DNA from: Planctomycetota bacterium | Lineage (GTDB): Bacteria > Planctomycetota > Phycisphaerae > Sedimentisphaerales > Anaerohalosphaeraceae | Length of the DNA stretch: 9,572 nt | Direction of reading: 5' to 3' | Assembly (NCBI GenBank): GCA_012519365.1 | Contig: JAAYQH010000373.1 | Location: forward strand, 1-9,572 | Part shown: piece by piece, positions 1 through 6,889 of the stretch | Position numbering within the stretch: the first letter of the stretch is position 1 | Layout: the number at the start of each line of letters is the position of its first letter | The notes under the pieces: generated by a model | What the model was told of the DNA's origin: nothing | Database searches by the model: none | The model's input: the letters and a program-made list of their open reading frames with translations, nothing else | Position numbers and translations under genes: made by a program

Positions 1-2
1 AT

Positions 3-644
3 TTTCTCAGAACACCCCAGCAGTTGATAGACCAATTGCCGGGCCAAACCGCCGCCGAAATAATTACGCTGAAAAAAATGGTCTATCGCCAGCCGGCGTT
101 TACATGTGCCCAGCCTCCTCATTCCCATCCCTACGGCACGTCGGTGTACCCATTGCTGGGCTACGGGTATGTGGACTGTTTACTCAAGTTACCGCCGTTA
201 TGGCTGTTCAATAAGCAATTTTCCAAGTTTATGATTTATCAGTGTGCGCCAAGGCTGCGGGCGATTCCGTATGCCAACACTGGCGAGCTGCTGAGCGGGC
301 GAATCGGCAAAGCAAGGGCGCCAATGATCGATTACAAACTCTGGGCCCTTAAGCGCCGTCTGGGGGTTGTCTGTCGAAAGTTGATTCCCAAGCGGACCGG
401 GTCGGCCGAGTCCATGGGCGATATTTTTCTGGTGCAATCCGATAAAGCCCTGCTTGCCGAACTTCGGGATATGCTGACGGAAAGTTCCGGGATGAGAGAT
501 TATTTTAATGTGGATTTTTGTGTCGATTATCTCAATCGTTTTGAGGCGGGCGGCGATGTTCCCAAAATCGCATTCAGTCCGGATCATCCCGTCGGGTTCC
601 TGGCGGCCATCCTCTACACCTGTCGTTGTACCGGTATGATTTGA
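3..644 (+). CDS. Asparagine synthase-like protein, C-terminal part (5' end outside window)
   Basis: The reading frame is open to the left edge, with no stop before position 3, so this is the 3' part of a longer gene; the TTG at 24 is only the first start-like codon and need not be real. The visible part (about 213 residues) has the pattern of the C-terminal half of class II asparagine synthetase-like proteins from surface-polysaccharide clusters: a 'VYPLLGYGYVDCLLKLPP' stretch like the 'PLLD..LVDF...LPP' segment, then 'KFMIYQCAPRLRAIPYANTG', like the 'K.l.r...P.la.IPw..TG' segment. The rest is basic and less conserved. In such clusters these proteins are thought to amidate a sugar acid or an intermediate, but the substrate is unknown here. 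The ATP-binding SGGxDS loop would lie outside the window. The next gene starts 30 bases downstream, so they are probably co-transcribed. The family assignment is from memory of the pattern and is moderate. Confidence 0.55.
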   Translation, partial: FLRTPQQLIDQLPGQTAAEIITLKKMVYRQPAFTCAQPPHSHPYGTSVYPLLGYGYVDCLLKLPPLWLFNKQFSKFMIYQCAPRLRAIPYANTGELLSGRIGKARAPMIDYKLWALKRRLGVVCRKLIPKRTGSAESMGDIFLVQSDKALLAELRDMLTESSGMRDYFNVDFCVDYLNRFEAGGDVPKIAFSPDHPVGFLAAILYTCRCTGMI

Positions 645-662
645 TACCGATTGTATTGCCCA

Positions 663-667
663 AAGGA
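663..667 (+). promoter_or_regulatory. Ribosome binding site that sets the WecF-like start
   Basis: AAGGA lies 7 bases before the ATG at 675. The frame is open from a TTG at 651, only 6 bases after the previous stop, but that codon has no Shine-Dalgarno sequence and would add eight unconserved residues (MYCPKENE), so the ATG is preferred. Confidence 0.6.
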
Positions 668-674
668 AAACGAA

Positions 675-1886
675 ATGTTTTTGCATTTGATAGAAGATGA
701 AAAGTTTATAGCCGAAATGATCCGCCTTTTCGAGCAGTGCGACCCCGGCAACCATCAATTTGTGATCATTAAACAAGAGCCCCAAAACGAGCTGTGCCAC
801 CTTAAGGGCATTGATAATGTGCGTCTGATTCCATGGCACAGTCAACCGTACGAGGAACTCAAAGCCAAACTTTCCGATTACACGGCCATTTTTATTCACG
901 GGTTGTTCAATCGCATTTATATCGAATGGGTGGAAAAGGCGCCGCCCGAGGCGGTGTTTGTGTGGGTGTTTTGGGGGGGCGAATTACTGCTGTTTGATCG
1001 CTATCGTTCGGGGCTGCTGCTGCCGGAAACAAGGGTGTTGCGTTTTAAGAATACAATGCTGCCGTGGCTGGCGGTGATTTGGCGAAAATACAGCGAAATG
1101 GTTCGGCGGGGGCAATTTTCCAGCGTCGTTCAGTCTCTTCGCGGCGCCTCCGAGCGAACGCCTCAATCCCAAACTCTAAAAGTCAGCGTGAAATTAAAAA
1201 ACGCCATCCGGCGAATGAATTACATTATCCCCATTATTGAAGATGATTTTTTTATGCTTCAACATATGTTTTCCCCGTCGGCAAAGATGCTGACGTGGAA
1301 TTACAGTGTCGGCATTTCGCTGGATCGCTTTGAACAGGCAAAAAGTAAAAAAGAGCATTGGCTTGTCGGCAATTCCGCTCATTATACCAATAATCATCTT
1401 GAAATTTTCCGTCAATTACGAAAAATCAAGACATTTAATGGAAAGATTATCGTTCCGCTCAGTTACGGCGACCCCCGATATCGGGATGTCATCCTGCGAA
1501 CAGGCCGAAAGTTCTGGAAAGAACAATTTACCCCTCTTTTGGAGTTTATGCCACGCGACCAGTACTGCGAGCTGATCAATACATGCTCGTGTGCCTTTTT
1601 TAATACGCGACGTCAACAGGCGATGGGGAATATCGTTTTGCTGTTGAGTTTGGGAGTCAAGGTCTTTTTAAGAGAAGAAAACCCTGTTTATCAGTTTTTA
1701 CGCCGAAAAGGAGTAGCGGTCTTTTCGATTCAAAAACACATTTCCCCCCGGTCTGCCGAGATGATGTCTCCCTTGCCTGAACAGATAGTCCAATCCAACC
1801 GCGAGATACTGAGACATTTATATGGAGAGTCTGCCCAACGCACAAGAACAATGGCCCTGCTAAGCGAATTAAAGGGACAAAAATAA
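675..1886 (+). CDS. WecF-like glycosyltransferase (TDP-N-acetylfucosamine:lipid II N-acetylfucosaminyltransferase family)
   Basis: A 403-residue protein resembling the Glyco_transf_56 family, whose known member WecF adds 4-acetamido-4,6-dideoxygalactose (Fuc4NAc) to lipid II in enterobacterial common antigen synthesis, on the cytoplasmic face of the inner membrane. Seen in the sequence: an N-terminal half with 'IFIHGLF' (72-78) and 'VWVFWGGEL' (96-104), a less conserved linker at about 150-180, and a C-terminal donor-binding half with 'LVGNSAHYTNNHLEIFRQL' (230-248), 'KIIVPLSYGDPRY' (257-269), 'LLEFMPRDQYCELINTCS' (288-305), 'RRQQAMGNIVLLLSLGVKV' (312-330) and 'LREENPVYQFL' (332-342). These match, in order, the 'GNSxxxSNxH', 'VVPMGYP', 'RQQGxGTLCLLIQAG' and 'NRENPFW' blocks that I remember from WecF. 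There is no signal peptide or membrane span. The length is slightly above E. coli WecF (about 360). The donor may differ from Fuc4NAc; the family call is firm, the substrate is not. Confidence 0.8.
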   Translation: MFLHLIEDEKFIAEMIRLFEQCDPGNHQFVIIKQEPQNELCHLKGIDNVRLIPWHSQPYEELKAKLSDYTAIFIHGLFNRIYIEWVEKAPPEAVFVWVFWGGELLLFDRYRSGLLLPETRVLRFKNTMLPWLAVIWRKYSEMVRRGQFSSVVQSLRGASERTPQSQTLKVSVKLKNAIRRMNYIIPIIEDDFFMLQHMFSPSAKMLTWNYSVGISLDRFEQAKSKKEHWLVGNSAHYTNNHLEIFRQLRKIKTFNGKIIVPLSYGDPRYRDVILRTGRKFWKEQFTPLLEFMPRDQYCELINTCSCAFFNTRRQQAMGNIVLLLSLGVKVFLREENPVYQFLRRKGVAVFSIQKHISPRSAEMMSPLPEQIVQSNREILRHLYGESAQRTRTMALLSELKGQK

Positions 1887-1980
1887 TCCGAAAAAACAGC
1901 AGGCAAGCCCTTTTCAGAATTGCGATAACGGGTTGAAATAAAAAGAGTTACAAGTTTTACTGCCAGTGGAATATAATAAA

Positions 1981-2009
1981 AAAAGCCCTGGAAAATATCC
2001 AGGGCTTTT
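1981..2009. terminator. Bidirectional intrinsic terminator between convergent genes
   Basis: A perfect 11-bp inverted repeat, AAAAGCCCTGG (1981-1991) and CCAGGGCTTTT (1999-2009), encloses the 7-base loop AAAATAT. Read on the - strand the stem is followed by a long T-rich tract (the complement of AATAAAAAAA just left of the stem), so it should end the pseudopilin transcript 23 bases after its stop codon. On the + strand only four T follow the GC core, so termination of the glycosyltransferase transcript, whose stop is 94 bases upstream, may be weaker. Confidence 0.9.
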
Positions 2010-2032
2010 GAACTTACCTTCTCAGACTCTTA

Positions 2033-3031
2033 TTAGTTGGTATGCGGGAAGACGTTCATGTTTTCCTTATCATTAACCAACATTGAATCTTCCATGCCTC
2101 TCGGATAAGCGTCCGGGGGAGTACTTCCAAGAGCGCCTCTTCGCCATTGGTTCTCATCGGTAGATGATAGCTGTGTCACTGTCCACCGTGTGTAGATGTT
2201 GTCATTTCTGACACCCACATCGGAGCGTCCTTCGTAGGCGGTATGGCCGTCTGCGTAGAGGACGTTCTGACCTTCGCGGTCGTGCGGCTGAGAGTTGGCG
2301 GCAAAGATTTGATACCGCGAGGCATCATCCTCCCAATACAGCGGCGAAGACCGGTCCAGATAATTCTGCGCGGTAATGTCCGTAGAAGAGGAATTAAAGT
2401 TAAGGCGGGTATCAAAGAACGGATTCTTGTCCGCCATCACGGCAAAGGCTGCCGAGCGATTGTCATCGGCCGCATACCGGCCGCGCTTACCCGTCCCTCC
2501 GGTTTGGCCGGGATCATTACCCTTATACGGCATATGGTAGGAATAACTGACGCAGTTGAACGGCCCCATACTGGCATTGTAACTGGTATGACCAAAGTCC
2601 CACAACTGGACAAGATCGCGGTTGTCCGGATTCTTGCCGTCAAACTCATTTTCGCCGCCGGACGGGCAGACAAACGACTTGGGGCTCACGTCCGCTTCAC
2701 GCACCAACAAATACAAACTGGTCCCGACGGAAATTTGGGGGTTAACACCCGAATCGTTCCAGGGGAGTGTCGCGGCATACCACGCGGTGTTAGCCATTTG
2801 TGGCGACCACTCGGGGTTGGTTTTACCCCCCTGAACCGTGTAGCGTCCGTCGTAGTCGTGGGCATACACGGTTTGGGCGGTGCCGAGGCCCCTCAGATTG
2901 GTGCCGCAGACGACCCGCTGAGCAATCTTCTTGACCTTGCTCAACGTCGGCATCAGAATGGCCATCAGCATGGCGATGATTGCGATCACCACCAACAGCT
3001 CAATTAGTGTGAAACCTCTTTTCTTTCTCAT
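2033..3031 (-). CDS. Type II secretion/type IV pilus-like pseudopilin (prepilin-type N-terminal cleavage/methylation protein)
   Basis: A 332-residue protein with a class III signal: a basic leader MRKKRG, cleavage expected between Gly6 and Phe7, Glu at position +5 of the mature protein (Glu11), and a hydrophobic helix to about residue 30 (FTLIELLVVIAIIAMLMAIL). Prepilin peptidase would cut and N-methylate it, and the helix would anchor it in the inner membrane or a pseudopilus. The globular part has 'NLRGLGTAQTVYAHDYDGRYT' features (45-65) and, near the end, 'HDREGQNVLYADGH' (250-263), a variant of the H-x9-DG signature common in Planctomycetota pseudopilins, here with ten residues between His and Asp. 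Cys42, Cys122 and Cys160 could form a disulfide. The ATG at 3031 was chosen because AAAGGAG lies 7 bases before it; an in-frame start at 3064 would put eleven polar residues before the leader. It is a lone gene, opposite to its neighbours, so its partner machinery is elsewhere. Confidence 0.9.
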   Translation of the reverse strand: MRKKRGFTLIELLVVIAIIAMLMAILMPTLSKVKKIAQRVVCGTNLRGLGTAQTVYAHDYDGRYTVQGGKTNPEWSPQMANTAWYAATLPWNDSGVNPQISVGTSLYLLVREADVSPKSFVCPSGGENEFDGKNPDNRDLVQLWDFGHTSYNASMGPFNCVSYSYHMPYKGNDPGQTGGTGKRGRYAADDNRSAAFAVMADKNPFFDTRLNFNSSSTDITAQNYLDRSSPLYWEDDASRYQIFAANSQPHDREGQNVLYADGHTAYEGRSDVGVRNDNIYTRWTVTQLSSTDENQWRRGALGSTPPDAYPRGMEDSMLVNDKENMNVFPHTN

Positions 3032-3038
3032 AAAACAT

Positions 3039-3045
3039 CTCCTTT
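3039..3045 (-). promoter_or_regulatory. Ribosome binding site of the pseudopilin gene
   Basis: AAAGGAG on the - strand, 7 bases before the ATG at 3031-3029. It is a strong match to the Shine-Dalgarno consensus and fixes the start, which in turn gives a prepilin leader of normal length. Confidence 0.75.
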
Positions 3046-3268
3046 CCTGCATTGACTCGGTCAAAAGGTGTCTTCGGTCTATTTTAGCTATTATTGCCGG
3101 TCGGCTCCAACGCAGAGCCTAAGGGTTTTGATGACCGAGTTCCTGCACGAAACATGCTCGGCCGAAGACATTTCACGTGTAACTTACTCCCTAAAGTTCA
3201 GGGTGCTGTGCTCATCCAGCACCAACAGCGTGGAAAGGAGGAAGGAAAACAAAGGCAGGTTCACGACA

Positions 3269-3295
3269 TTGAAGAATTAAAATGTAAAATATAAT
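3269..3295 (+). promoter_or_regulatory. Candidate sigma-70-type promoter of the sugar operon
   Basis: TTGAAG (3269-3274) and a perfect TATAAT (3290-3295) with a 15-base spacer, in the AT-rich part of the intergenic region. The -10 box is ideal but the spacer is two bases shorter than optimal, and the 5' leader to the first gene at 3556 would be about 250 bases. No better pair was seen nearer the gene. Confidence 0.3.
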
Positions 3296-3555
3296 GGCTT
3301 TTCGAATCTATTAACTTTTCGTGATACCGACCTATTGTCCGACCTTACCTATTTCCACCTTTTACCGTACCACAGTCCGATATTGAAGTCAAGAGGAAAA
3401 AATGAATTTTGTAAAAAATTATATATTCGGTACCGTCTTAAAACAGTTGCGTTGAGAGGGGTCTGTGATTATTATCTTTTGTGGATACGCGAGGTGCCGT
3501 TGCAGGAGTGGTTTTTGTGCCCTTAAAACCTCACTAAACTTTTGGGAAAAGCCTT

Positions 3556-4662
3556 ATGATATCTGTTTTTGGGTCGCTGGTCGGGAAAGAAGAAATCGAG
3601 GAGATTTCTTCCAGTATTGAAAATCAATGGATGGGCCTTGGGCCGAAGGTCAGTCGATTTGAATCGGAGTTCTCAAGTCGATTGGGTTTGTCGGGATTGG
3701 TGATGGTGGACTGCGGGACCAACGCCCTGTATTTGGCGATCAAAACGCTGGGCATTCCGCCTGGGCGGGAGCTTATTATGCCGGCCTTTACGTGGATTGG
3801 CTGCGCGCAGGCGGTGATGTTAAATGGGCTTGTCCCTGTTTTCTGCGATGTGGACCTGGACAGCCAGAATGTTACTGCGCAGACTATTTCTCGATACATC
3901 TCATCTAAAACCGCGGCTATCATGGTCGTTCATTACGCCGGCAAGCCGGTGGCGATGGAAGAGGTGATGGCCCTGGGGTTTCCGGTGATTGAAGACGCCG
4001 CCCATGCGGTGGATTCCAAGCGCAACGGTCGGTATTGTGGAAATCTCGGAACGATAGGGATTTATAGTTTCGATGCGGTGAAAAATCTGGCCACCCCGGA
4101 AGGCGGAGGCATCACGTCGCAAAATCCGGAGTATTTGGAATTGGCCCGCGAGTTGCGGTATTGTGGTATTGCTAAGTCCGGTTTTGAGGCCAAAGATACC
4201 AGCAAAAAGCGATGGTGGCAGTATCAGGTGCGGGATATATGCCCCAAAATGCTCCCGAATGATATTGTCGCCTCGGTGGGGTTGGCGCAATTGCGGCGGC
4301 TTGACAGCAACCAGCGTTATCGGGAAAAAATTTGGCGGTTTTATCAGCAGGAATTCGCCTCGGTCGGTTGGCTTTGCAGGCCGGTGGATGCGGCCGAAAA
4401 TGAACAACACTCCTACTTTACGTACACGATTCGTGTGCTGAATCAGCGACGGGATGACCTGGCGAGATATCTTTTGGAACGCGGCATCTATACGACGCTG
4501 CGGTATGAGCCGCTTCATCTGATACCGATTTATAAATCGCACTCCAAACTGCCGATTTCCGAGCAATTGAATGAAGAGGCGTTGAGTATTCCTCTTCACC
4601 CGCGTTTGACGGAAAATGAGGTGCAGTATATCGTGGATTCCATCAAATCTTTTCCAGGCTGA
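3556..4662 (+). CDS. DegT/DnrJ/EryC1/StrS-family sugar aminotransferase (PLP-dependent)
   Basis: A 368-residue protein, full length for the family of PLP-dependent transaminases that convert a nucleotide-linked keto-deoxysugar to the amino sugar, usually with glutamate as donor, in the cytoplasm. Seen: 'QWMGLGPKVSRFESEF' (25-40), the cofactor-phosphate loop 'DCGTNALYLA' (52-61), 'IMPAFTWIG' (74-82), the PLP-ring contact 'VIEDAAHAVDS' (144-154; Asp147), the Schiff-base lysine in 'YSFDAVKNLATPEGGGI' (170-186; Lys176), 'RELRYCGI' (198-205) and the C-terminal 'RYEPLHLIPIY' (316-326). The usual 'SFH.TK' is 'SFDAVK' here; the lysine is kept. The start has only a weak GGGAAAAG upstream. The neighbouring acyltransferase suggests that the product is a 4-amino-4,6-dideoxyhexose that is then acylated, as in WecE or VioA pathways. 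That specificity is inferred from context and not readable from the residues. Confidence 0.88.
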   Translation: MISVFGSLVGKEEIEEISSSIENQWMGLGPKVSRFESEFSSRLGLSGLVMVDCGTNALYLAIKTLGIPPGRELIMPAFTWIGCAQAVMLNGLVPVFCDVDLDSQNVTAQTISRYISSKTAAIMVVHYAGKPVAMEEVMALGFPVIEDAAHAVDSKRNGRYCGNLGTIGIYSFDAVKNLATPEGGGITSQNPEYLELARELRYCGIAKSGFEAKDTSKKRWWQYQVRDICPKMLPNDIVASVGLAQLRRLDSNQRYREKIWRFYQQEFASVGWLCRPVDAAENEQHSYFTYTIRVLNQRRDDLARYLLERGIYTTLRYEPLHLIPIYKSHSKLPISEQLNEEALSIPLHPRLTENEVQYIVDSIKSFPG

Positions 4663-4715
4663 ACATGTGTCTGAGGGGTTTGAACTTGTTGAATGTTAAC
4701 CAAGTGAGGTGAATT

Positions 4716-5306
4716 ATGGGCTTTCTTTCTCGTGATAAGGTTGAGTCTATGGGGTTTGCCCGAGTTGGCAAGAATGTAAAAATTTCCGATAAAGCCTCCT
4801 TTTATAATCCCTCCAACATTTCCATTGGAGACAATACGCGGATTGATGATTTTTGTATTTTGTCCGCGGGGCAAGGGGGGATTCAAGTGGGCAGTTATAT
4901 CCATATCGGCTGCTACAGCAGTTTTCTGGGCAATGCGCCCATCATTCTTCACGATTTTTGCGGCATCTCAGGGCGGGTGTCTTTTTATTCCCATATTGAC
5001 GATACGTCGGGTGAGTATTTGGTGCAGCCGACATTTCCGGATGAATATCGCCATATGATTTCCGGTCCGATTGTCATTGAGCGTCATGGTCTTGTCGGTG
5101 CAGGGTCCATCGTATTTCCGGGGGTAACCGTGGGGACAGGGACGTTGGTCGCAGCGCTGTCGCTGGTCAAGGAAAGTTGTGAGCCGTATTGGATTTATGG
5201 AGGGGTGCCGGCCAAAAAGATCAAGCCGAGAAAACGTCATTTTCTTGAGTTGGAAAAGAAATTTTTGGAACAGATGTCAAAAGAAACCAATCGTGGAGAC
5301 ATGTGA
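4716..5306 (+). CDS. Left-handed beta-helix (hexapeptide-repeat) acyltransferase, probably amino-sugar N-acyltransferase
   Basis: A 196-residue protein made mainly of hexapeptide repeats. Seen: an N-terminal 'GFARVGKNVKISDKASFYNP' (10-29), then 'ISIGDNTRIDDFCILSAG' (32-49) and 'IQVGSYIHIGCYSSFLG' (53-69), a loop carrying His and Asp ('YSHIDDTSGEY'), 'IVIERHGLVGAGSIVFPGVTVG' in two segments (about 117-138), and the typical closing 'GGVPAKKIKPR'. Such enzymes are trimers that take acyl groups from acetyl-CoA. The combination of this N-terminus with 'RIDDFCILSAG' recalls VioB-type enzymes that N-acetylate dTDP-4-amino-4,6-dideoxyglucose; I give this from memory. GTGAGGTGA just upstream supports the ATG at 4716. 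It follows the aminotransferase by 53 bases and precedes the pyrophosphorylase by 21, so the three are probably one operon. An O-acetyltransferase role for a surface glycan is the alternative. Confidence 0.8.
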   Translation: MGFLSRDKVESMGFARVGKNVKISDKASFYNPSNISIGDNTRIDDFCILSAGQGGIQVGSYIHIGCYSSFLGNAPIILHDFCGISGRVSFYSHIDDTSGEYLVQPTFPDEYRHMISGPIVIERHGLVGAGSIVFPGVTVGTGTLVAALSLVKESCEPYWIYGGVPAKKIKPRKRHFLELEKKFLEQMSKETNRGDM

Positions 5307-5327
5307 TCTGAAAGGGATTGCGTAACT

Positions 5328-6758
5328 ATGGATACAGAATCCAGACTCAAACATCTTCAGGAAAAACTTCAAGCCATAGGTCAGTCTCATTTGCTGTCTT
5401 TTTACGACGAATTGGATGACAAAAGGCGACAGCGGCTGCTGGAGCAGATTGAGGCGTTGGATTTTAGGCATATTCCCGAGTGGGTCCAGCATTATGTGAA
5501 GGATTATACGGCGGTGGCGTTGCCGACGTCGTTTGAGCCGGCGCCGTCGTATCCGGCCCGGCCGCGGGATGAGCAACAGCGTGAAAAATACGCTCAGGCG
5601 ACCCGTTTGGGCGAGTCTCTGGTCCGTCAGGGCAAGGTGGCGGGGTTTGTCGTGGCCGGGGGGCAAGGCACGCGGCTTGGGTTTGATGGGCCGAAAGGCA
5701 ATTTTCCGATTAGCCCGATCAAGAATAAGACGCTGTTTCAGATTTTCGCCGAGTCGCTGCTGGCGGCCTCGAAAAAATACAATACGACGATTCCCTGGTA
5801 TATTATGACCAGTCCGCTGAACCATCAGGCGACGCTGGAGATCCTTGAATCGGCGGGATATTATGGTTTGAACAAAAAAGATGTGTTTTTGTTTCAACAA
5901 GGGACAATGCCCAATTTTGATTTTGAGGGTAAAATCCTGCTGGCCGATAAAGACACCATCGCGGCCAGTCCGGACGGGCACGGCGGCAGTCTGAAGGCCC
6001 TTTACAAGAGCGGCGCTATTGCGGATATGCGGCGGCGCGGCGTGGAATATCTCAGCTATTGGCAGGTGGATAACTCCCTGGTTCGCATTGTCGATCCGCT
6101 TTTTATCGGACTGCACGTGCTGGATCGTTCTGAGATGAGTTCCAAGGCGTTGCTCAAGGCCGATCCTTTGGAGAAAGTGGGTAATTTCTGTCTTGTAGAT
6201 GGCAAGGTCACAGTGATTGAATACAGCGATCTGCCCGAAGAGCAGGCCCTGCGACGCAAGGCCGACGGGTCGCTGGTTTTTGAGCTGGGCTCGATCGGGC
6301 TGCATATGATTGATGCAGCATTTATCGAGCGGCTCAATCGGGGGGGTGATTTTGCGTTGCCGCTGCATCGGGCTATTAAGAAGATTCCGCATATTGACGC
6401 GGCCGGCAACCCTGTCAATCCGACGGAACCGAACGGGATTAAGTTGGAAACGTTTGTATTTGATGCGTTGCCGCTGGCGGAGCAGTCGATTATCCTGGAG
6501 ACGATTCGGTCGGAGGAGTTTGCACCGGTGAAAAACGCCACCGGCCCCGACAGCCCGGAGGTCACGCGACGGATGATGATTGAGCGGGCGGCGCATTGGC
6601 TGGAGCAGGCCGGCGTGGCGGTGCCGCGTAAGGCCGACGGGACGCCGGATTGTGTGCTGGAAATTGCGCCGAGTTTCGCATTGTGTGCCGATGATATTAA
6701 AGAGAAGGCAGATCGTGTACCAGCCATTCAGCCCGGCCAGGTGCTTTATCTTGAATAG
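5328..6758 (+). CDS. UDP-N-acetylglucosamine pyrophosphorylase, eukaryotic UAP1/UDPGP type
   Basis: A 476-residue nucleotidyltransferase that makes UDP-N-acetylglucosamine (or UDP-GalNAc/UDP-glucose) from UTP and the sugar 1-phosphate. Seen in order: an N-terminal helical segment (1-100), the UTP-binding loop 'GGQGTRLGFDGPKGNFPI' (111-128), 'WYIMTSPLNHQATLEIL' (157-173), 'FQQGTMPNFD' (189-198), 'PDGHGG' (215-220), the metal-site 'YWQVDN' (244-249), 'EKVGNF' (282-287), 'FVFDALP' (376-382) and 'EEFAPVKNATG' (396-406), where Lys402 matches the conserved lysine of human UAP1 'EFSPLKNA'. This is the monofunctional UAP1 family, unrelated to bacterial GlmU, which fuses uridylyl- and acetyltransferase. 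AAAGGGA 10 bases upstream supports the ATG. It is the last gene of the three-gene sugar block. Substrate range (GlcNAc, GalNAc or glucose) cannot be fixed from sequence. Confidence 0.9.
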   Translation: MDTESRLKHLQEKLQAIGQSHLLSFYDELDDKRRQRLLEQIEALDFRHIPEWVQHYVKDYTAVALPTSFEPAPSYPARPRDEQQREKYAQATRLGESLVRQGKVAGFVVAGGQGTRLGFDGPKGNFPISPIKNKTLFQIFAESLLAASKKYNTTIPWYIMTSPLNHQATLEILESAGYYGLNKKDVFLFQQGTMPNFDFEGKILLADKDTIAASPDGHGGSLKALYKSGAIADMRRRGVEYLSYWQVDNSLVRIVDPLFIGLHVLDRSEMSSKALLKADPLEKVGNFCLVDGKVTVIEYSDLPEEQALRRKADGSLVFELGSIGLHMIDAAFIERLNRGGDFALPLHRAIKKIPHIDAAGNPVNPTEPNGIKLETFVFDALPLAEQSIILETIRSEEFAPVKNATGPDSPEVTRRMMIERAAHWLEQAGVAVPRKADGTPDCVLEIAPSFALCADDIKEKADRVPAIQPGQVLYLE

Positions 6759-6789
6759 ATAGAAGGGGTCTTTGGGGCAGAAGAATGTT

Positions 6790-6815
6790 CGATTCCTCGG
6801 CTTCGCCTCGGAATG
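6790..6815 (-). repeat. REP-like dispersed palindromic repeat, copy 1
   Basis: The + strand reads GATTCC, then TCGGCTTCGCCTC, then GGAATGAG: an imperfect hairpin closed by ATTCC/GGAAT with an inner GGC-TTC-GCC stem. On the - strand it reads CTCATTCCGAGGCGAAGCCG and on to AGGAATC, the form in which this very common bacterial intergenic repeat is usually recognised. Translated on that strand it gives the string SHSEAKPRNR, which I recall from many spurious gene calls made over such repeats. Confidence 0.65.
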
Positions 6816-6863
6816 AGAAGCGTAAGTGCGCCCTGGAAGGAGGGATGAGGGGTTAAACAGAGA

Positions 6864-6889
6864 GATCCCTCGCTGCGCTCGGGATGACA
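6864..6889 (-). repeat. REP-like dispersed palindromic repeat, copy 2
   Basis: The + strand reads GATCCC, then TCGCTGCGCTC, then GGGATGACA: a hairpin closed by ATCCC/GGGAT, in the same orientation as the copy 75 bases upstream. On the - strand it reads TGTCATCCCGAGCGCAGCGA and on to GGGATC, a classic form of this repeat; the spurious translation is SSRAQRGIS. Its head end continues directly into the tandem array to the right. Confidence 0.7.

Larger units (their letters stand above)
3032..3555. other. Divergent intergenic region, no convincing gene
   Basis: This stretch separates the - strand pseudopilin from the + strand sugar operon. Its short open frames have weak starts and no recognisable protein. 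It contains two interleaved pairs of 8-bp inverted repeats (CTCGGTCA 3056-3063 with TGACCGAG 3132-3139; GTCTTCGG 3070-3077 with CCGAAGAC 3162-3169) and a 7-bp hairpin (GGTGCTG 3202-3208 with CAGCACC 3217-3223, no T-run). From about 3270 to 3430 it is clearly AT-rich, as expected for a promoter region. A possible - strand promoter for the pseudopilin is TTGGAG (3105-3110) and TAAAAT (3081-3086) with 18 bases between, but it is weak. Confidence 0.5.

Noticed and set aside
1948..1977. Promoter-like TTACAA - 18 bases - TATAAT on the + strand
   Set aside because: The TATAAT overlaps the T-tract of the - strand terminator and would fire straight into the hairpin with no + strand gene behind it, so AT-rich chance is the simpler view.
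2243..3007. 254-codon + strand frame over the pseudopilin
   Set aside because: It is the antisense of a convincing pseudopilin gene with correct leader, binding site and terminator; its own translation is Arg/Gly/Ile-rich with no recognisable domain.
3402..3455. 17-residue peptide MNFVKNYIFGTVLKQLR with AAGAGGA upstream
   Set aside because: The binding site is only 4 bases from the ATG, the peptide is very short, and no frame continues it sensibly; a leader peptide cannot be excluded but has no support.
3335..3526. 63-codon frame before the aminotransferase
   Set aside because: It starts with TTG without a binding site and its translation resembles nothing I know; the region is AT-rich leader DNA.
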